Shown here one piece after another: positions 1 to 9,616 of a stretch of DNA of 64,000 bases. The notes under the pieces were generated by a model. That model had not been told where the DNA came from. It did not search any database and worked only from the letters and a program-made list of their open reading frames with translations. Location of the stretch: assembly GCA_021234155.1 (NCBI GenBank), contig JAJEKV010000642.1:1-64000 (forward strand), read 5' to 3'. The stretch is from Isoetes taiwanensis. Its lineage: Eukaryota > Streptophyta > Lycopodiopsida > Isoetales > Isoetaceae. Numbering within the stretch: position 1 is the stretch's first letter; each line of letters opens with the position of its first letter. A program made the translations under genes and the position numbers.

Positions 1-255
1 TCTTTTGATAATAATGACTCGGGTGCCAAAAGGAAGAACGGTATTTGGCGTATTAGCTGTCGTTCTAACATCTCTGTTATCTGTTTCTCAAGTTCTAATT
101 TCTCAAAATGGTTGACTGTATAAGGCGCCCTGTTTGGAGGTTTGGCATTTTCTTGCAACTGTATTGCATGATCCTCAGGACGATGAGGAGGTAAATCTAG
201 AGTCTTCTCATCCTCGAAGAGGTCGTCAAACTGTCTAAGAAAACTGTACAACTCC
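1..255 (-). pseudogene. Ty3/gypsy reverse transcriptase N-terminal fragment
   Basis: On the minus strand the sequence reads like the segment just before and into a gypsy reverse transcriptase, with short recognisable runs such as LDLPPHRPEDHAIQL and NRAPYTVNHFEKLE. It is the same region of the protein as the fragment at 11340-11480 and belongs to a different lineage from element A, whose RT lies at 1134-2217. The frame is cut off by the window edge on one side. At about 255-262 the homology switches abruptly to the integrase of element A, which marks a junction between two unrelated retroelement pieces. Confidence 0.6.
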
Positions 256-261
256 GTACAA

Positions 262-700
262 AAAATGTGCCATTTTAGAAAGTTTGTCGACCACCACCAT
301 TAAGGCATCGTATCCTCTTAATGTGCGCGGAAGCCCCATGATAAAATCCATGGTAATAACTTCCCATTTTGCATTGGGGACATCGAGGGGTTGCAATTCC
401 CCTGGAATGCGCAACTGCTCTGGCTTTATTTGTTGACAGGTCTGGCACTGCTTAATGTACTTGGCAATGTGCTACTTCATTCCTGGCCAAAAATAGCTGG
501 AGTGGATTTTGAAATATGTCTTCATAAATCCCGCATGCCCTGCTATTGGACTGTTGTGTGTATCATGGAGAATGAGCTTACGAACTCCAGACGTCTCGGG
601 AACACATAACTTGTCTTTATAATAAAGGAGTTCAGATTTCTTCTTATAATGGCGGAAAGTCTCTATCTCCTTATCCGTTCTGGCTTCTTTAGAAAGACTT
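262..700 (-). pseudogene. Element A integrase, N-terminal part
   Basis: Integrase joins the retroelement cDNA to host DNA. On the minus strand the CQTCQQ part of the HHCC zinc-binding domain is visible at about 430-460. It is followed by the first catalytic-core segment ITMDFIMGLP at about 340-365, with its first catalytic Asp intact, and then VVVDKLSKMAHF. The second Asp, the Glu and everything C-terminal, including any chromodomain, are lost at the junction near 255. A stop codon interrupts the zinc finger. The equivalent region of element B is 17290-18480. Confidence 0.75.
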
Positions 701-711
701 TGCCATACCTC

Positions 712-2217
712 TCAGAATTCTGGGTCTATGGGAAGGGCCTGCTGTATCTGCTTCCCGAACTCACTTGAGAGTGTGGAGATAGCATTACAATACGTTCGAG
801 TGACGAATGGATGTCTAGAAAGGGCATCGGCAACAACATTATGCTTGCCAGGTTTATAAATGACCTCAAAATCATATTCCTCAAGGAATTCCATCCACCG
901 TCTCTGTCTCAAATTGAGATGGGGTTGCGTGAAGATGTATTGGAGGCTTTGATGATCAGTATCTAACTGGAATCGCCTTCCAAGTAAGTAATGCCGCCAA
1001 ATGCGCAAAGCACGCACAACGGCGAGCAACTCTTGGTCATGCGTGGGGTATCGCTGCTCAGCATCATTCATCTTTTGAGAATCATAAGCGATAACCCGAC
1101 CTTCTTGCATTAAGACCCCCTGTAGCTATTTTTCTAGCATCTGTGGCAACCCACTTGTACTTTTGAGGATCTGGTATTGTAAGAACAGGAGCGATTGTCA
1201 AAGCATCCTTTAGTGCTTGAAATCTGGTCTGTACCTTGTTTCCAATGTGCCATCCAATTCCTAACTTTTTCATGCTTGGTCAGGTCAGTTAAGGGTGCGA
1301 CGAGCTTGGCAAAGTCCCTAACAAATTTACGGTAATACCCGGCCAAGCCCAAAAAATTGGTTGGAATTGGCCATTCTTTGACTGCTTCAATTTTGACTGG
1401 GTCAGTGGCTATTCCCTCTACGGACACGATATGTCCCAGGTAATCAACCTTAGTGGCAACAAAGCGACACTTGGAGAACTTGGCATATAATTGGTGGTGT
1501 CTCAATTTCTGTGAGGCCAACCGAAGATGCCGTTCATGCTCCTCCAAGGTCTTACTGTATATAAGGATATCATCAAAGAATATAACAATAATGACAAAAT
1601 CGTCAAGGTACTCGCGGAAGACATCATTCACGAGTCTCATGAAGGTGGCCGGAGCATTGGTCAGGCCAAATGGCATCATTGTGAACTCGTAATGCCCATA
1701 ACGGGTCCGGAAAGCGGACTTATGGATGTCATCCTCCTTAATCCTGATTTAGTTATCCTGATCGAAGATCAATCTTTGTGAAATACTTGGCCCCTTGCAA
1801 TTGATCCATAAGATCATCTGCCCGCGGCAAAGCATACCGATTCTCAATAGTATGTTTGTTTAGCTGGCGGTAATCGATGCACATTCTGAGGTTGCCATCC
1901 TTTTTCTTAACAAAAAGTATCGGGGCTCCAAAAGGTGAAACACTAGGCCTAATGAAGCCTAAGTTGAGGAGTTCCTGCAATTGCTTTTTAAGCTCTGTCA
2001 ATTCAGGAATACTCATTCTATATGAGGCCTTATTGGTAGGCTTGGTGCCTGATTCCAAGGTAATTTCACATTCCACCCCTCTGAAAGGTGGTAGCCGATG
2101 GATTTCATCGGGAAAAAGATCATGGTATTCCCGAAGAACCACGGCTATTGCTGGAGGCAAAGCATCAAGGACTTCATCCTGCTTAGACTTAGCTTCCACT
2201 GAAGCAAGCCGAATCAT
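712..2217 (-). pseudogene. Element A reverse transcriptase and RNase H
   Basis: This part of the gypsy Pol polyprotein copies RNA into DNA and degrades the RNA strand. RT lies at about 2217-1300. It runs from the segment [13 protein letters not shown] through [27 protein letters not shown] and [12 protein letters not shown] to the catalytic FFDDILIYS, and on to VDYLGHIVS. RNase H follows at about 1270-820, with [10 protein letters not shown], the TDHQSL aspartate and the terminal ADALSRHP. The frame shifts at least three times (near 1740, near 1270 and near 1110), so no single protein can be made. Element B carries the same domains at 18560-19960. Confidence 0.9.
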
Positions 2218-2226
2218 GCCTGTGAT

Positions 2227-2700
2227 CTATGATTTCCTGAGAGCCCTATGCAACTGGCGTAATGAAATACATTGCATAATAGGATTAACCGGCTTACCCG
2301 CTATAGTGACTCGAGCTCCATTGGCTGCATTGAAGGTGACCTCCCGTTTCTCACAATCAATGTTGGCTTTGGCAACGGCCAAGAATTCCATTCCCACAAT
2401 GAGATCGTAGCGACCAATATCCATTATTTCTGCTCCTAGAGCAACAGGTGCTCCTGGCAATTGAATATTCAAATTGATACGACGACCACGAGTGTGGCGT
2501 ATGGCCCCACTTGCCAACGTAACTGGACGTGGCTTAGACCTTAAAGGGGTGATCTGTAAGGCTTCCGCCATTCTAGGAGATGCAAAGTTATGAGTACTAC
2601 CAGTGTCCATAAGAATGACGAAGGGTTTACAACCTACTTGACCAACTGTAGAGATGACAGAGGGCTGGTGGTTGCCTTGACCTGTTTCAATGGCAGCATA
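2227..2700 (-). pseudogene. Element A aspartic protease
   Basis: This is a retropepsin-type protease that would cleave the Gag-Pol polyprotein. The catalytic motif is intact as MDTGSTHNFAS at about 2585-2617 on the minus strand, followed by the conserved strand ending in DIGRYDLIVGMEFL at about 2390-2430. It is in frame with the end of gag upstream and is followed by a stop and a frame change into RT at about 2220. Element B has Ala for Thr in the active site (DAG). Confidence 0.85.
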
Positions 2701-3511
2701 GATGTGAGACTCACCCGTTATATAGTCAGGCGCGTCATCCTCAGCAGCGTTGTCCGGATGGTTTGGGTCCCCTGCGTCTTCCCAATCGAGCTCAGCCAGG
2801 GCAGCCTGCACTGTCTGTGTGATGTACGGGCATTCTTGCATACCGTGCCCTGGATGGAAACACCGATAGCAAGCCCGTTCTCTACATAACTGTTCACGAG
2901 CCTCCTTAGGGATAGCTTGGAGGATATCCCGGAAGGCTCCTGCAGGATTGGTAGACTTCTCTGGCACAGTGAAGGAAACCTTCTTCTCAGTCTTCTGATA
3001 TCCAGTGGAGGCGGGAGGCCCTGACTAGGCGAGCGCCCTTTGTAAGGTGTATACCCCTTGTTCTGAGTGAACGAAGAGGGTCGTGGTGGCTGGTACTTCG
3101 GGGTGTCTTCTTCTAGGCTAAGTGCCTTAGCCTTTGCTTCTGCAACGGTCTTAGGGTCTATGGCTCGAACCATTTTCCTTATGGTAGGGGATAAGCCCTC
3201 AATATACCCTTCAACTGCCCTACGCTCATTTATCCCTAGGACGTATAAGCATAAGCGCATGAATTCGTCCGTATAAGATTGGATGGTCATGTTTTTCTGC
3301 TCCAGGCGGTAGAAGGTCTGGATTTGTTGGCAACGATGGGCCCTGGGCATATAATGTGACTTGAAGGCTTTAGCGAAGACCTTATAGCAGCACCTTTCCC
3401 TCGTGAGCCCATGAGAGCGGGCATATCCTTTCCACCAGATCCGTGCCGACCCTGTAAGGTTGGTGGTGGCAACTTTGCCGGTATCCTTGTCAGTCATTCC
3501 GTATGACTTTC
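2700..3511 (-). pseudogene. Element A gag, C-terminal part with zinc knuckle
   Basis: This is the nucleocapsid part of Gag. The segment begins with SYGMTDKDTGKVATTNL and WWKGYARSHG directly at the element D insertion point. It continues through the capsid-like stretch containing YRLEQKNMTIQSYTDEFMRL, and ends with a CCHC zinc knuckle, CYRCFHPGHGMQEC (C-X2-C-X4-H-X4-C), at about 2835-2875. A frame change occurs between 2990 and 2840. The first half of the same gene lies on the other side of element D at 6304-6732. Removing D with one copy of its target duplication rejoins codons that match the uninterrupted gag of element B (21019-21330). Confidence 0.85.
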
Positions 3512-4166
3512 TGATATGGTGGTGCTCGGGGGAGCGTCTCAGGCCCAATGCATCCGGAATTAAATATTAGCAACTAATGTGTCAAGGGTAGTCTAGGCTT
3601 TAAACTATGGTCTTAAATTATGGTTAGGGTCATGGTAAGTAATAAATTCTTTAAACAATGAACCATTGGATATTTAAATTAAAGTTTTAAACACGGCTGA
3701 TAACGGGTCGCGGATCTTTATCCGCAGAAACAGCTTGAGATCATAATAGATCTCCCAGAACTGGAAAGAAAAGGCAGATCCAGCCCTGCCTAAAGGCAAA
3801 TCTTCGATACTTCTGGCCGAAATCCTGATTGCAATGATTACTTACCTTTGTGAAGATATTTTTGAATTGGAAAAAGGTCTTTCTGGAAAAGGTCGATCGA
3901 TGCTTATAAAAGCGTCTGTTCCTCTTATTTTTTATTCAGAATTTCGATTGAGTCTTAGTATGTAATCATCTGCCTTGCCTGCAGTCTGAGTTGTGGATCT
4001 TGTATTGAACTCTTGGATGCGATTGGGAAGGCAAGATAACGATTTCTTGCTGAGCCTGGGCCCGGTTGGGTGGAGAACATAGCCATCAAGGCTGGAGTTT
4101 GATGTTATTTGCGTAGATTTCATTCTTTGACTCTTGATTTACTGTAAAGATTTTGCAGTCGTATCA
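3512..4166 (+). repeat. Element D 5' LTR
   Basis: The LTR begins TGATATGG and ends CGTATCA, giving a 5-bp terminal inverted repeat (TGATA/TATCA). A TATA-like CTTATAAAAGCG lies at about 3903-3914 and would start transcription shortly before the R region. It is nearly identical to 5650-6303. Confidence 0.95.
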
Positions 4167-4170
4167 ACTT

Positions 4171-4183
4171 TGGTATCAGAGCC
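4171..4183 (+). other. Element D primer-binding site (initiator tRNA-Met)
   Basis: TGGTATCAGAGCC, four bases after the LTR end, is complementary to the 3' end of plant initiator methionine tRNA. This is the standard primer for many plant LTR retrotransposons, and it fixes the plus orientation of the element. Confidence 0.93.
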
Positions 4184-4208
4184 CCTTGATTCTGAAAACC
4201 TCTGGATA

Positions 4209-5370
4209 ATGTCTACTAATCGCTTCGGCGTACCTGATCACCAGTACACCCAGGCTATGAGCAATGCTAGCTACATAACAGATCAAATGGCTATTCCTGC
4301 AGATCGTCAAAAATAACTGGAATACCTGTGTCTGGCTTATAAATTTTTACCTGAACCTTCTGTGCAAACGAATGCGCAACCTAATCCATCCAGCCTGCCT
4401 CCAGAATCCTCTTGTAAATGGCTAGAGAAAGTTGCAGGAATGCCTACCTTCTCCGGTGAAAAGAGAGATCCGCCCACTGTCTTTGAATTCCTTTCTACAT
4501 GGGAAAGTTATTTTGAACAGAAAAACAAAAGCTGCAGGCCATGGATAAATCTGACAGATATGGCAAGAACATGGTGAAAGGAAGAAAAAGAATGGACCCA
4601 AAGATTTTGACATGGAAGAACTTCAAAGAACCTTTTGAAGGGTACAATTTGGCAGCCAATTACCACAATAACGTCAAACGGGAATGGGATTTATTCAAGC
4701 AAGGCGACAATGAATCAGTTTATCAGTACACATCGAAATTTCAGTATTTGTCCACTCAAATGGATGGGTTAAAGCGAGAAGGAATTGTTACGTAAATATA
4801 CAGCTGGACTCAAAAATTCCTTGTACGCAGAATTATGCTTTATAGATCCTCAGACTTTGGAAGTAGCAACAAAAAAAGCTATAGCTGCAGAAAGGAAGTT
4901 AAATCCTGATTTTATAAACTGCAGTATATGGGAAGGATATCCTGAGGACAAAGGCAATGTCAAGACAAGCACTGAAAAAGCGAGCAATGGCAAAAATTCT
5001 AATAAGGAAAATAAAAGGTCTAGAGCAAGTGTGGGTGATAATCAAGACCAAGCCCAGAGAACGAAGTCGGATAATCAGTCTGACAGACCTTCATTCAAGA
5101 AAAGTGGGTGTTATTACTGCGGAGGACCACATCTTAAGGTAGACTGCCCGAAGTTAAATGCAAAAAGAGATTAGAATGATCGGGGCAATCGGGAAGAACG
5201 AAGGGAATGAGTATAGATCAAATCCTCGTTCTGGCGGACCTTCGGCCCAAATGACGCAGTTGGAAGAGCAACCGGCCGAGTCAAGCGCCAAAACGAATAA
5301 GCAAGTAACTTTTGCCGACGAAGTGCAAAAGGAAAGGGGGAAACTGCAAATTGTCTATTTGAAATAAATT
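4209..5370 (+). pseudogene. Element D gag (broken)
   Basis: A gypsy-type Gag starts at the ATG at 4209 (MSTNRFGVPDHQYTQ). It is interrupted by a stop at 4314 and by frame changes near 4575, 4790 and 5165. The capsid-like region reads FEFLSTWESYFEQ at about 4480-4520 and continues through KREWDLFKQGDNESVYQYTS at about 4677-4735, which matches the Retrotrans_gag pattern. A CCHC knuckle, CYYCGGPHLKVDC (C-X2-C-X3-H-X4-C), lies at about 5108-5146, and a charged tail ends at 5367. No Pol domain follows. The non-coding stretch 5371-5633 shows nothing recognisable apart from the polypurine tract at its end. Confidence 0.85.
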
Positions 5371-5633
5371 ATTAAACGGTAGTTCCATGAAGGTGAATAA
5401 GGTAAACTTTTAAGGTTTAAGTACAACAGCTATGTCTGCAGCATAGATGTTGGTTTCATTGTTCATTGTTAAAGTATATAAGAAAAAAACTTTTAGCCTT
5501 AAGGGCTGGATCAATTTTTAGCCTAAAGGGCTGGACTTGAATATTTCTAGTTGAGGATTCAACTAGGGTTGCAACTATGGACTTGCTTGTGTCAAATTTG
5601 CCATATAATTCCTTGATCGAGGACGATCAATCC

Positions 5634-5648
5634 CGGGAAGGGTAGGAA
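5634..5648 (+). other. Element D polypurine tract
   Basis: The purine-rich run CGGGAAGGGTAGGAA lies directly before the 3' LTR (starts 5650). It is placed where plus-strand DNA synthesis is primed in LTR retrotransposons. Confidence 0.85.
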
Positions 5649-5649
5649 T

Positions 5650-6303
5650 TGATATGGTGGTGCTCGGGGGAGCGGCTCAGGCCCAACGCATCCGGAATTA
5701 AATATTAGCAATTAATGTGTCAAGGGTAGTCTAGGCTTTAACTATGGTCTTAAATTATGGTTAGGGTCATGGTAAGTAATAAATTCTTTAAACAATAAAC
5801 CATTGGATATTTAAATTAAATTTTTAAACACGGCTGATAACGGGTCGCAGATCTTTATCCGCAGAAACAGCTTGAGATCATAATAGATCTCCCAGAACTG
5901 GAAAGAAAAGGCAGATCCGGCCCTGCCTAAAGGCAAATCTTCAATATTTCTGGCCGAAATCTTGATTGCAATGATTACTTACCTTTGTGAAGATATTTTT
6001 GAATTGGAAAAAGGTCTTTCTGGAAAAGGTCGATCGATGCTTATAAAAGCGTCTGTTCCTCTTATTTTTTATTCAGAATTTCGATTGAGTCTTAGTATGT
6101 AATCATCTGCCTTGCCTGCAGTCTGAGTTGTGGATCTTGTATTGAACTCTTGGATGCGATTGGGAAGGCAAGATAACGATTTCTTGTTGAGCCTAGGCCC
6201 GGTTGGGTGGAGAACATAGCCATCAAGGCTGGAGTTTGATGTTATTTGCGTAGATTTCATTCTTTGACTCTTGATTTACTATAAAGATTTTGCAGTCGTG
6301 TCA
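5650..6303 (+). repeat. Element D 3' LTR
   Basis: This is the near-identical partner of the LTR at 3512-4166. Its last bases are TGTCA instead of TATCA. It is followed immediately by CTTTC, the second copy of the target duplication. Confidence 0.95.
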
Positions 6304-6732
6304 CTTTCCAAACTCCTGCATTTCATCCAACCATGATTCTGCATCCACTCCATTCCTGGTTAGAATTGGCCAAGCTTCCAGTTCTTCCAAATGCTCGTGA
6401 TAGCCGAATCCACTGTTTTCTAATAGTCCTTTTTGTTGGGTATGGTCGGCCTCATCCTCAGAGGAGTCAGTGGAGTCAGAAGACTCCGAGGCAGCATCTG
6501 AGGAAGAACTAGGGCGTGTCCTCTTAGATCGACTTGCTGTGGCAGGCACAGGTGGAGGTGCGGGTGGCGGCGGCGGCGGCGGCGGGTTCTGTGGATTTAT
6601 TTGCAGTACATAGGCTTGGAGCTCAGTAAGCTGACGCTTCATAATAGTGAGCTCTTGTTCCGGGGTAAGACGGCCCGGTTGCACGGGTGTCGCCCAAGGG
6701 GGAGGGCGTGCACCGTCATCCAAGATAAGCAT
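6304..6732 (-). pseudogene. Element A gag, N-terminal part
   Basis: The frame opens with MLILDDGARPPPWATPVQPG. A similar start (DGARPPWATP) lies at the head of element B gag near 21560-21590. It continues through a predicted helix (EQELTIMKRQLTELQAYVLQ), a proline run of about ten residues encoded by GCC/GGC repeats near 6550-6590, and a Ser/Asp/Glu-rich linker. It ends in VDAESWLDEMQEFGK, where the insertion of element D cuts it. The remainder resumes at 3511. Proline and serine linkers are common between the N-terminal and capsid regions of plant gypsy Gags. Confidence 0.85.
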
Positions 6733-6859
6733 ACTAAGTTTATTAATTGTAACAAGAATGTGACAAAAGAAACACTTTTATTATTAAGATAAAAACATGG
6801 TTACAAAAAGATAAGTTGCATTTAGACAAGGGAAATACTAAAACAAGCTGGCTTAGGGC

Positions 6860-7218
6860 TGCATGAAGGGATATAGGATAGAGTATTGAATACTCTCCCT
6901 CACTGCTCGGACCATTTTGTACCTAGCCCAAGTTTGAATGATGACATACTGGAATTCCAAGGTAGGGCTGATGATTAGAAGATTAAAGAGATCTCGGAGC
7001 GCATAATATATCTGCCAAAGATGGTCATTAGCATCATCAAAAGCTTCTTGCTTAGTACAGTCCCAATACGACTAAGTTCGACGAAGCGTACGCTGTAAAT
7101 GTTCAAAAGCATGGTCGCGAAGGATGTTAACTATTTTGAAGCCCTTGATGGGGTCGTATGGCTCTGCCTCTTCTTCTGGTTCTTCTTCTTTTTCTTCTTC
7201 CTCTTCCTCTTCTTCTTC
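6860..7218 (-). pseudogene. Element A ORF2, conserved protein of unknown function
   Basis: I do not recognise this protein. On the minus strand it starts after a glutamate-rich stretch at 7160-7218 and reads through GFKIVNILRDHAFEHLQR, a stop, then SYWDCTKQEAFDD, HLWQIYYALRDLFNLLII and VIIQTWARYKMVRAVRE. Element B at 21704-22046 encodes the same protein: WEIVMLLQDKAVRNLQRK, stop, DYWESTN, HLWQLYGAMNGLFNLLII. Conservation at the protein level between two diverged copies argues for a real gene. It looks helical and about 100-120 residues long. A pyrimidine-rich stretch ending in AG lies just before it in both copies, so it might be an exon. Confidence 0.6.
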
Positions 7219-7407
7219 TGTAAGAAGGTAAGAATGGATATACAATAAATGAATTATTCCTTATACTTCAAACTCTAGAAAGAGAGAGACAAGTATTGTA
7301 GGAAAAAAAACAATTGCTTGTATTCAAAAAGTGCATGAGATATCAATGCAATATTACATATTTTTGAGTGGCCAAAGGCCATACTCTATAATGCCTTTTA
7401 CATCTAG

Positions 7408-8806
7408 CTAAGAGCTAGGCTCCGCATCGTGGTCCATTGGTGTAGGAGGGGGTGGTGGTGGTCGATGACGTAAAAGAGTGACCCCTGGGTCAACGGTAGG
7501 CCACAAGGGAAGCAACTTCTGGAGGATAGGCAGCAGCTAATGGGGCTGCCCTGAGGAGCTTCATACTCATCCAGGGTGCAATATCTTGCCCCAAGGCGGT
7601 GAGGGCGAAGTCCCGACGTGCCAACACATATGTGAGGATGCGATAAGTGAGCTTCTTGTGCCCTGCCAAGGTGGACAAGGCACGGAGACTCCACCATGAT
7701 GCCTCGGCTTCTGGGGCTAGGTCTCGGGCCACAAAAAGGATCTGCCCGTGCCGAAAGGCTGATAAGAAAAAGCGGGTGAGGTGGTTTCCCAACGCTTTTC
7801 CTTGTGGTGTCACCGAAGTGGCTACCTCCTTATCCAGGTCCATAGGGACCTCTTCCTCCTTAAGTTCTTCCTTCTCCTCCCTAAGATGGGCAGGGTTATG
7901 ATAAAGGTCTTCCCCTTCTTCATCTGAGTCGGAGGGGATCTCGACCATGTTAATGTTTGGGACATGAGGTCCCATGGCTGTGAAGGCTTCCGAAGGAGGC
8001 TGAGATGGAGGATCTTGTAGTACAAGATCTCTGAGGCGAAGAAGAGTCTCAACCGGCTCTATGGTCTCCTGGCGGAAATGGAGCAGCTGCTGCACCTCTG
8101 GAGGGAGATCCACGGGTGCAAAATCAATGAAGTCATCCATGCAATATTCTGCCAGTTCATAGAGGACTTATACTTTCTCCCGTCCCTTCAAACCGGCTAC
8201 TACATGGTATGTCCAAAGGATATCATCCAAGAGGAGAAATTCCTGACCTTGGTGATAGACAACCGGGAGAACATCCAACACAGTTAAGCGTGCTCCCCGC
8301 TCCCCGTGTGGCGGCATTTCCTCGGCTAACTGCTTCCACCGGACGAAGTCATCCATCCCAATATGTTCGTCCTCTTCCTCATCGGATGACTCAGGGACCT
8401 TGCCCTTCTCTGATGGCAGGGTCTCATCCTCCACATACTGATCCATGAGGATGGCCAGAGCAAAGGCCACTTCAAGGAACTGCTGTCCCTCATGCATAAT
8501 GACGGGTGGGTTACAGCCCCACCGGAGTTTGCCCTTGAGCACGTCGTATGCGTAGGTGTCTCCTCCAAGCATCTCCCTCACCACAGCTCGCTCAATGTAA
8601 AGCTTTGGGGGTTCTCCCAAAGGGATGCAAAGAGGAAGCATCTCCTGGGTGTAGAACTCCAAAAATCCAGCATAATCCGGGTGCCTCTGCATGTTGGATA
8701 TGAGGTCTATGCGTTGGAGTAGGAAAGGCTGTAGGAGGTCGAAGGGGACTTGAGGGTCCCAGTATTCGCCATCTTGATACCATTCAAGGAGATTGACAGT
8801 GGCCAT
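7408..8806 (-). pseudogene. Element A ORF1, about 465-residue conserved protein of unknown function
   Basis: I do not recognise the family. The ATG at 8806 begins MATVNLLEWYQDGEYWDP, and the protein ends PMDHDAEPSS before a stop at 7408-7410. Element B has the same start region (MDYAKRQQWYQDGEHWDS) and the same end (DMDQDAGPSS) over an almost equal length (1399 versus 1397 nt). Conserved blocks are AFALAILMDQYVE, FLLLDDILWTYHV, DDFIDFAPVDLPP, MGPHVPNIN, the acidic DSDEEGEDLY and NHLTRFFLSAFRHGQILF. A frameshift near 8150 and another near 7490 break this copy. It lies upstream of gag, a position where typical Ty3/gypsy elements have no gene. I see no signal peptide or membrane segment. Confidence 0.7.
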
Positions 8807-9049
8807 TAGCGCTGGAAGGGGTAGAGGAGGAGGGTAGACAGAAGGTTAAGAGATGAGAAATGAAACCCTAAAACTTTTAGATACCCTTTTACAACTCTTA
8901 TGCCGACGTCAGCATTCACACTTTAAATAATTATTAAAAATTAATTATTTTATTATAAATAATTATTTCGTAACAGAGCGACAGTCGGCAAAACTTAGAT
9001 TAATATTGATCTTTACAAAATTGTTACAATGGATATGTCCGAAGACCCA
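8807..9049. other. Non-coding spacer between H3-like frame and ORF1 (element A)
   Basis: AT-rich, with no supported gene. The matching spacer in element B is 23619-23903. Each could hold a promoter or splice sites for ORF1, but I can point to no clear signal. Confidence 0.4.
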
Positions 9050-9345
9050 CTAAAGATGATCTCCCTGGATTCTCCGGGCAAGGGCCAAGTCCTTGGTCAT
9101 AATCGTGACCCTCTTTGCGTGGATGGCGCAAAGGTTCGCGTCACTGAAAAGAGCAATTAGATAGGCTTCATCAGCCTCCTGAAGTGCCAAAATAGCGAAG
9201 GTCTGGAAGCGGAGGTCGGTCTTGAACTTTGCGCAATCTCTCTAACTAACCCTGGAAGGCGGCTTCCTCGATGCAGCTCCGTAGTCTTACGATATTTCAG
9301 TTTCTGTAAAACCCACGGTGCGGTTTGAAGCGGTAGGGCTTTCTG
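9050..9345 (-). pseudogene. Histone H3-like histone fold inside element A
   Basis: The minus strand encodes the C-terminal histone fold of histone H3. From about 9250 to the stop at 9050-9052 the frame is open and reads [56 protein letters not shown]. Over about 56 residues this is roughly three-quarters identical to canonical H3. Further upstream, in other frames, are LVREIAQ and KPYRFKP, matching the alpha-N helix and the end of the H3 tail, so the gene is frameshifted. Loop 1 (FKTDLRFQ) is of canonical H3 type and does not look like centromeric H3. It lies between ORF0 and ORF1, as in element B (23904-24160), and shares substitutions with that copy ([15 protein letters not shown]). Confidence 0.88.
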
Positions 9346-9616
9346 GAGGTAGCCCGCCCTACGAGTCAGGCCGGGCTTCTTGGCGAAGTCTTGCCCGAGG
9401 CTGGGTGGGGGCCGTCGCGGCGTCCACTCGTTCTACCCGGCGACTTGAGCTTGTGTGCTTCCTATGCTCCGACAACCTTTAGCTTTTCTTTATATTATTT
9501 GTCGGACTTATGGCACGTGGATTTCCGCGAATCTCTTAGCTTGGCGGCTTGTCCAGCAGGTCGGGCTCCACAGCGGGGTTTCTGCTTCTGTGTTGGCTTT
9601 CTTTGCTGCTTTGCTG

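Larger units (their letters stand above)
3507..6308 (+). mobile_element. Element D: young gag-only LTR retrotransposon with CTTTC target duplication
   Basis: A complete non-autonomous LTR element lies at 3512-6303, between two copies of CTTTC (3507-3511 and 6304-6308). LTRs of 655 and 654 bp flank an internal region with a tRNA-Met primer site, a broken gag and a polypurine tract, but no protease, RT or integrase. The LTRs differ at roughly fifteen positions (about 2 percent), so the insertion is recent compared with the host element A, which it splits within gag. It must have moved using another element's enzymes. Confidence 0.95.

Noticed and set aside
7160-7218. CTT/CTC microsatellite
   Set aside because: It lies in frame with ORF2 and encodes its acidic start (E-rich), so I treat it as part of that gene, although element B lacks an equally long run.
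9050-9345. Assignment of the H3-like frame to centromeric histone (CenH3)
   Set aside because: Element A has the canonical loop FKTDLRFQ, not the longer divergent CenH3 loop. AEDYLV in B and KDLALARRI recall CenH3 only weakly. I keep it as H3-like.
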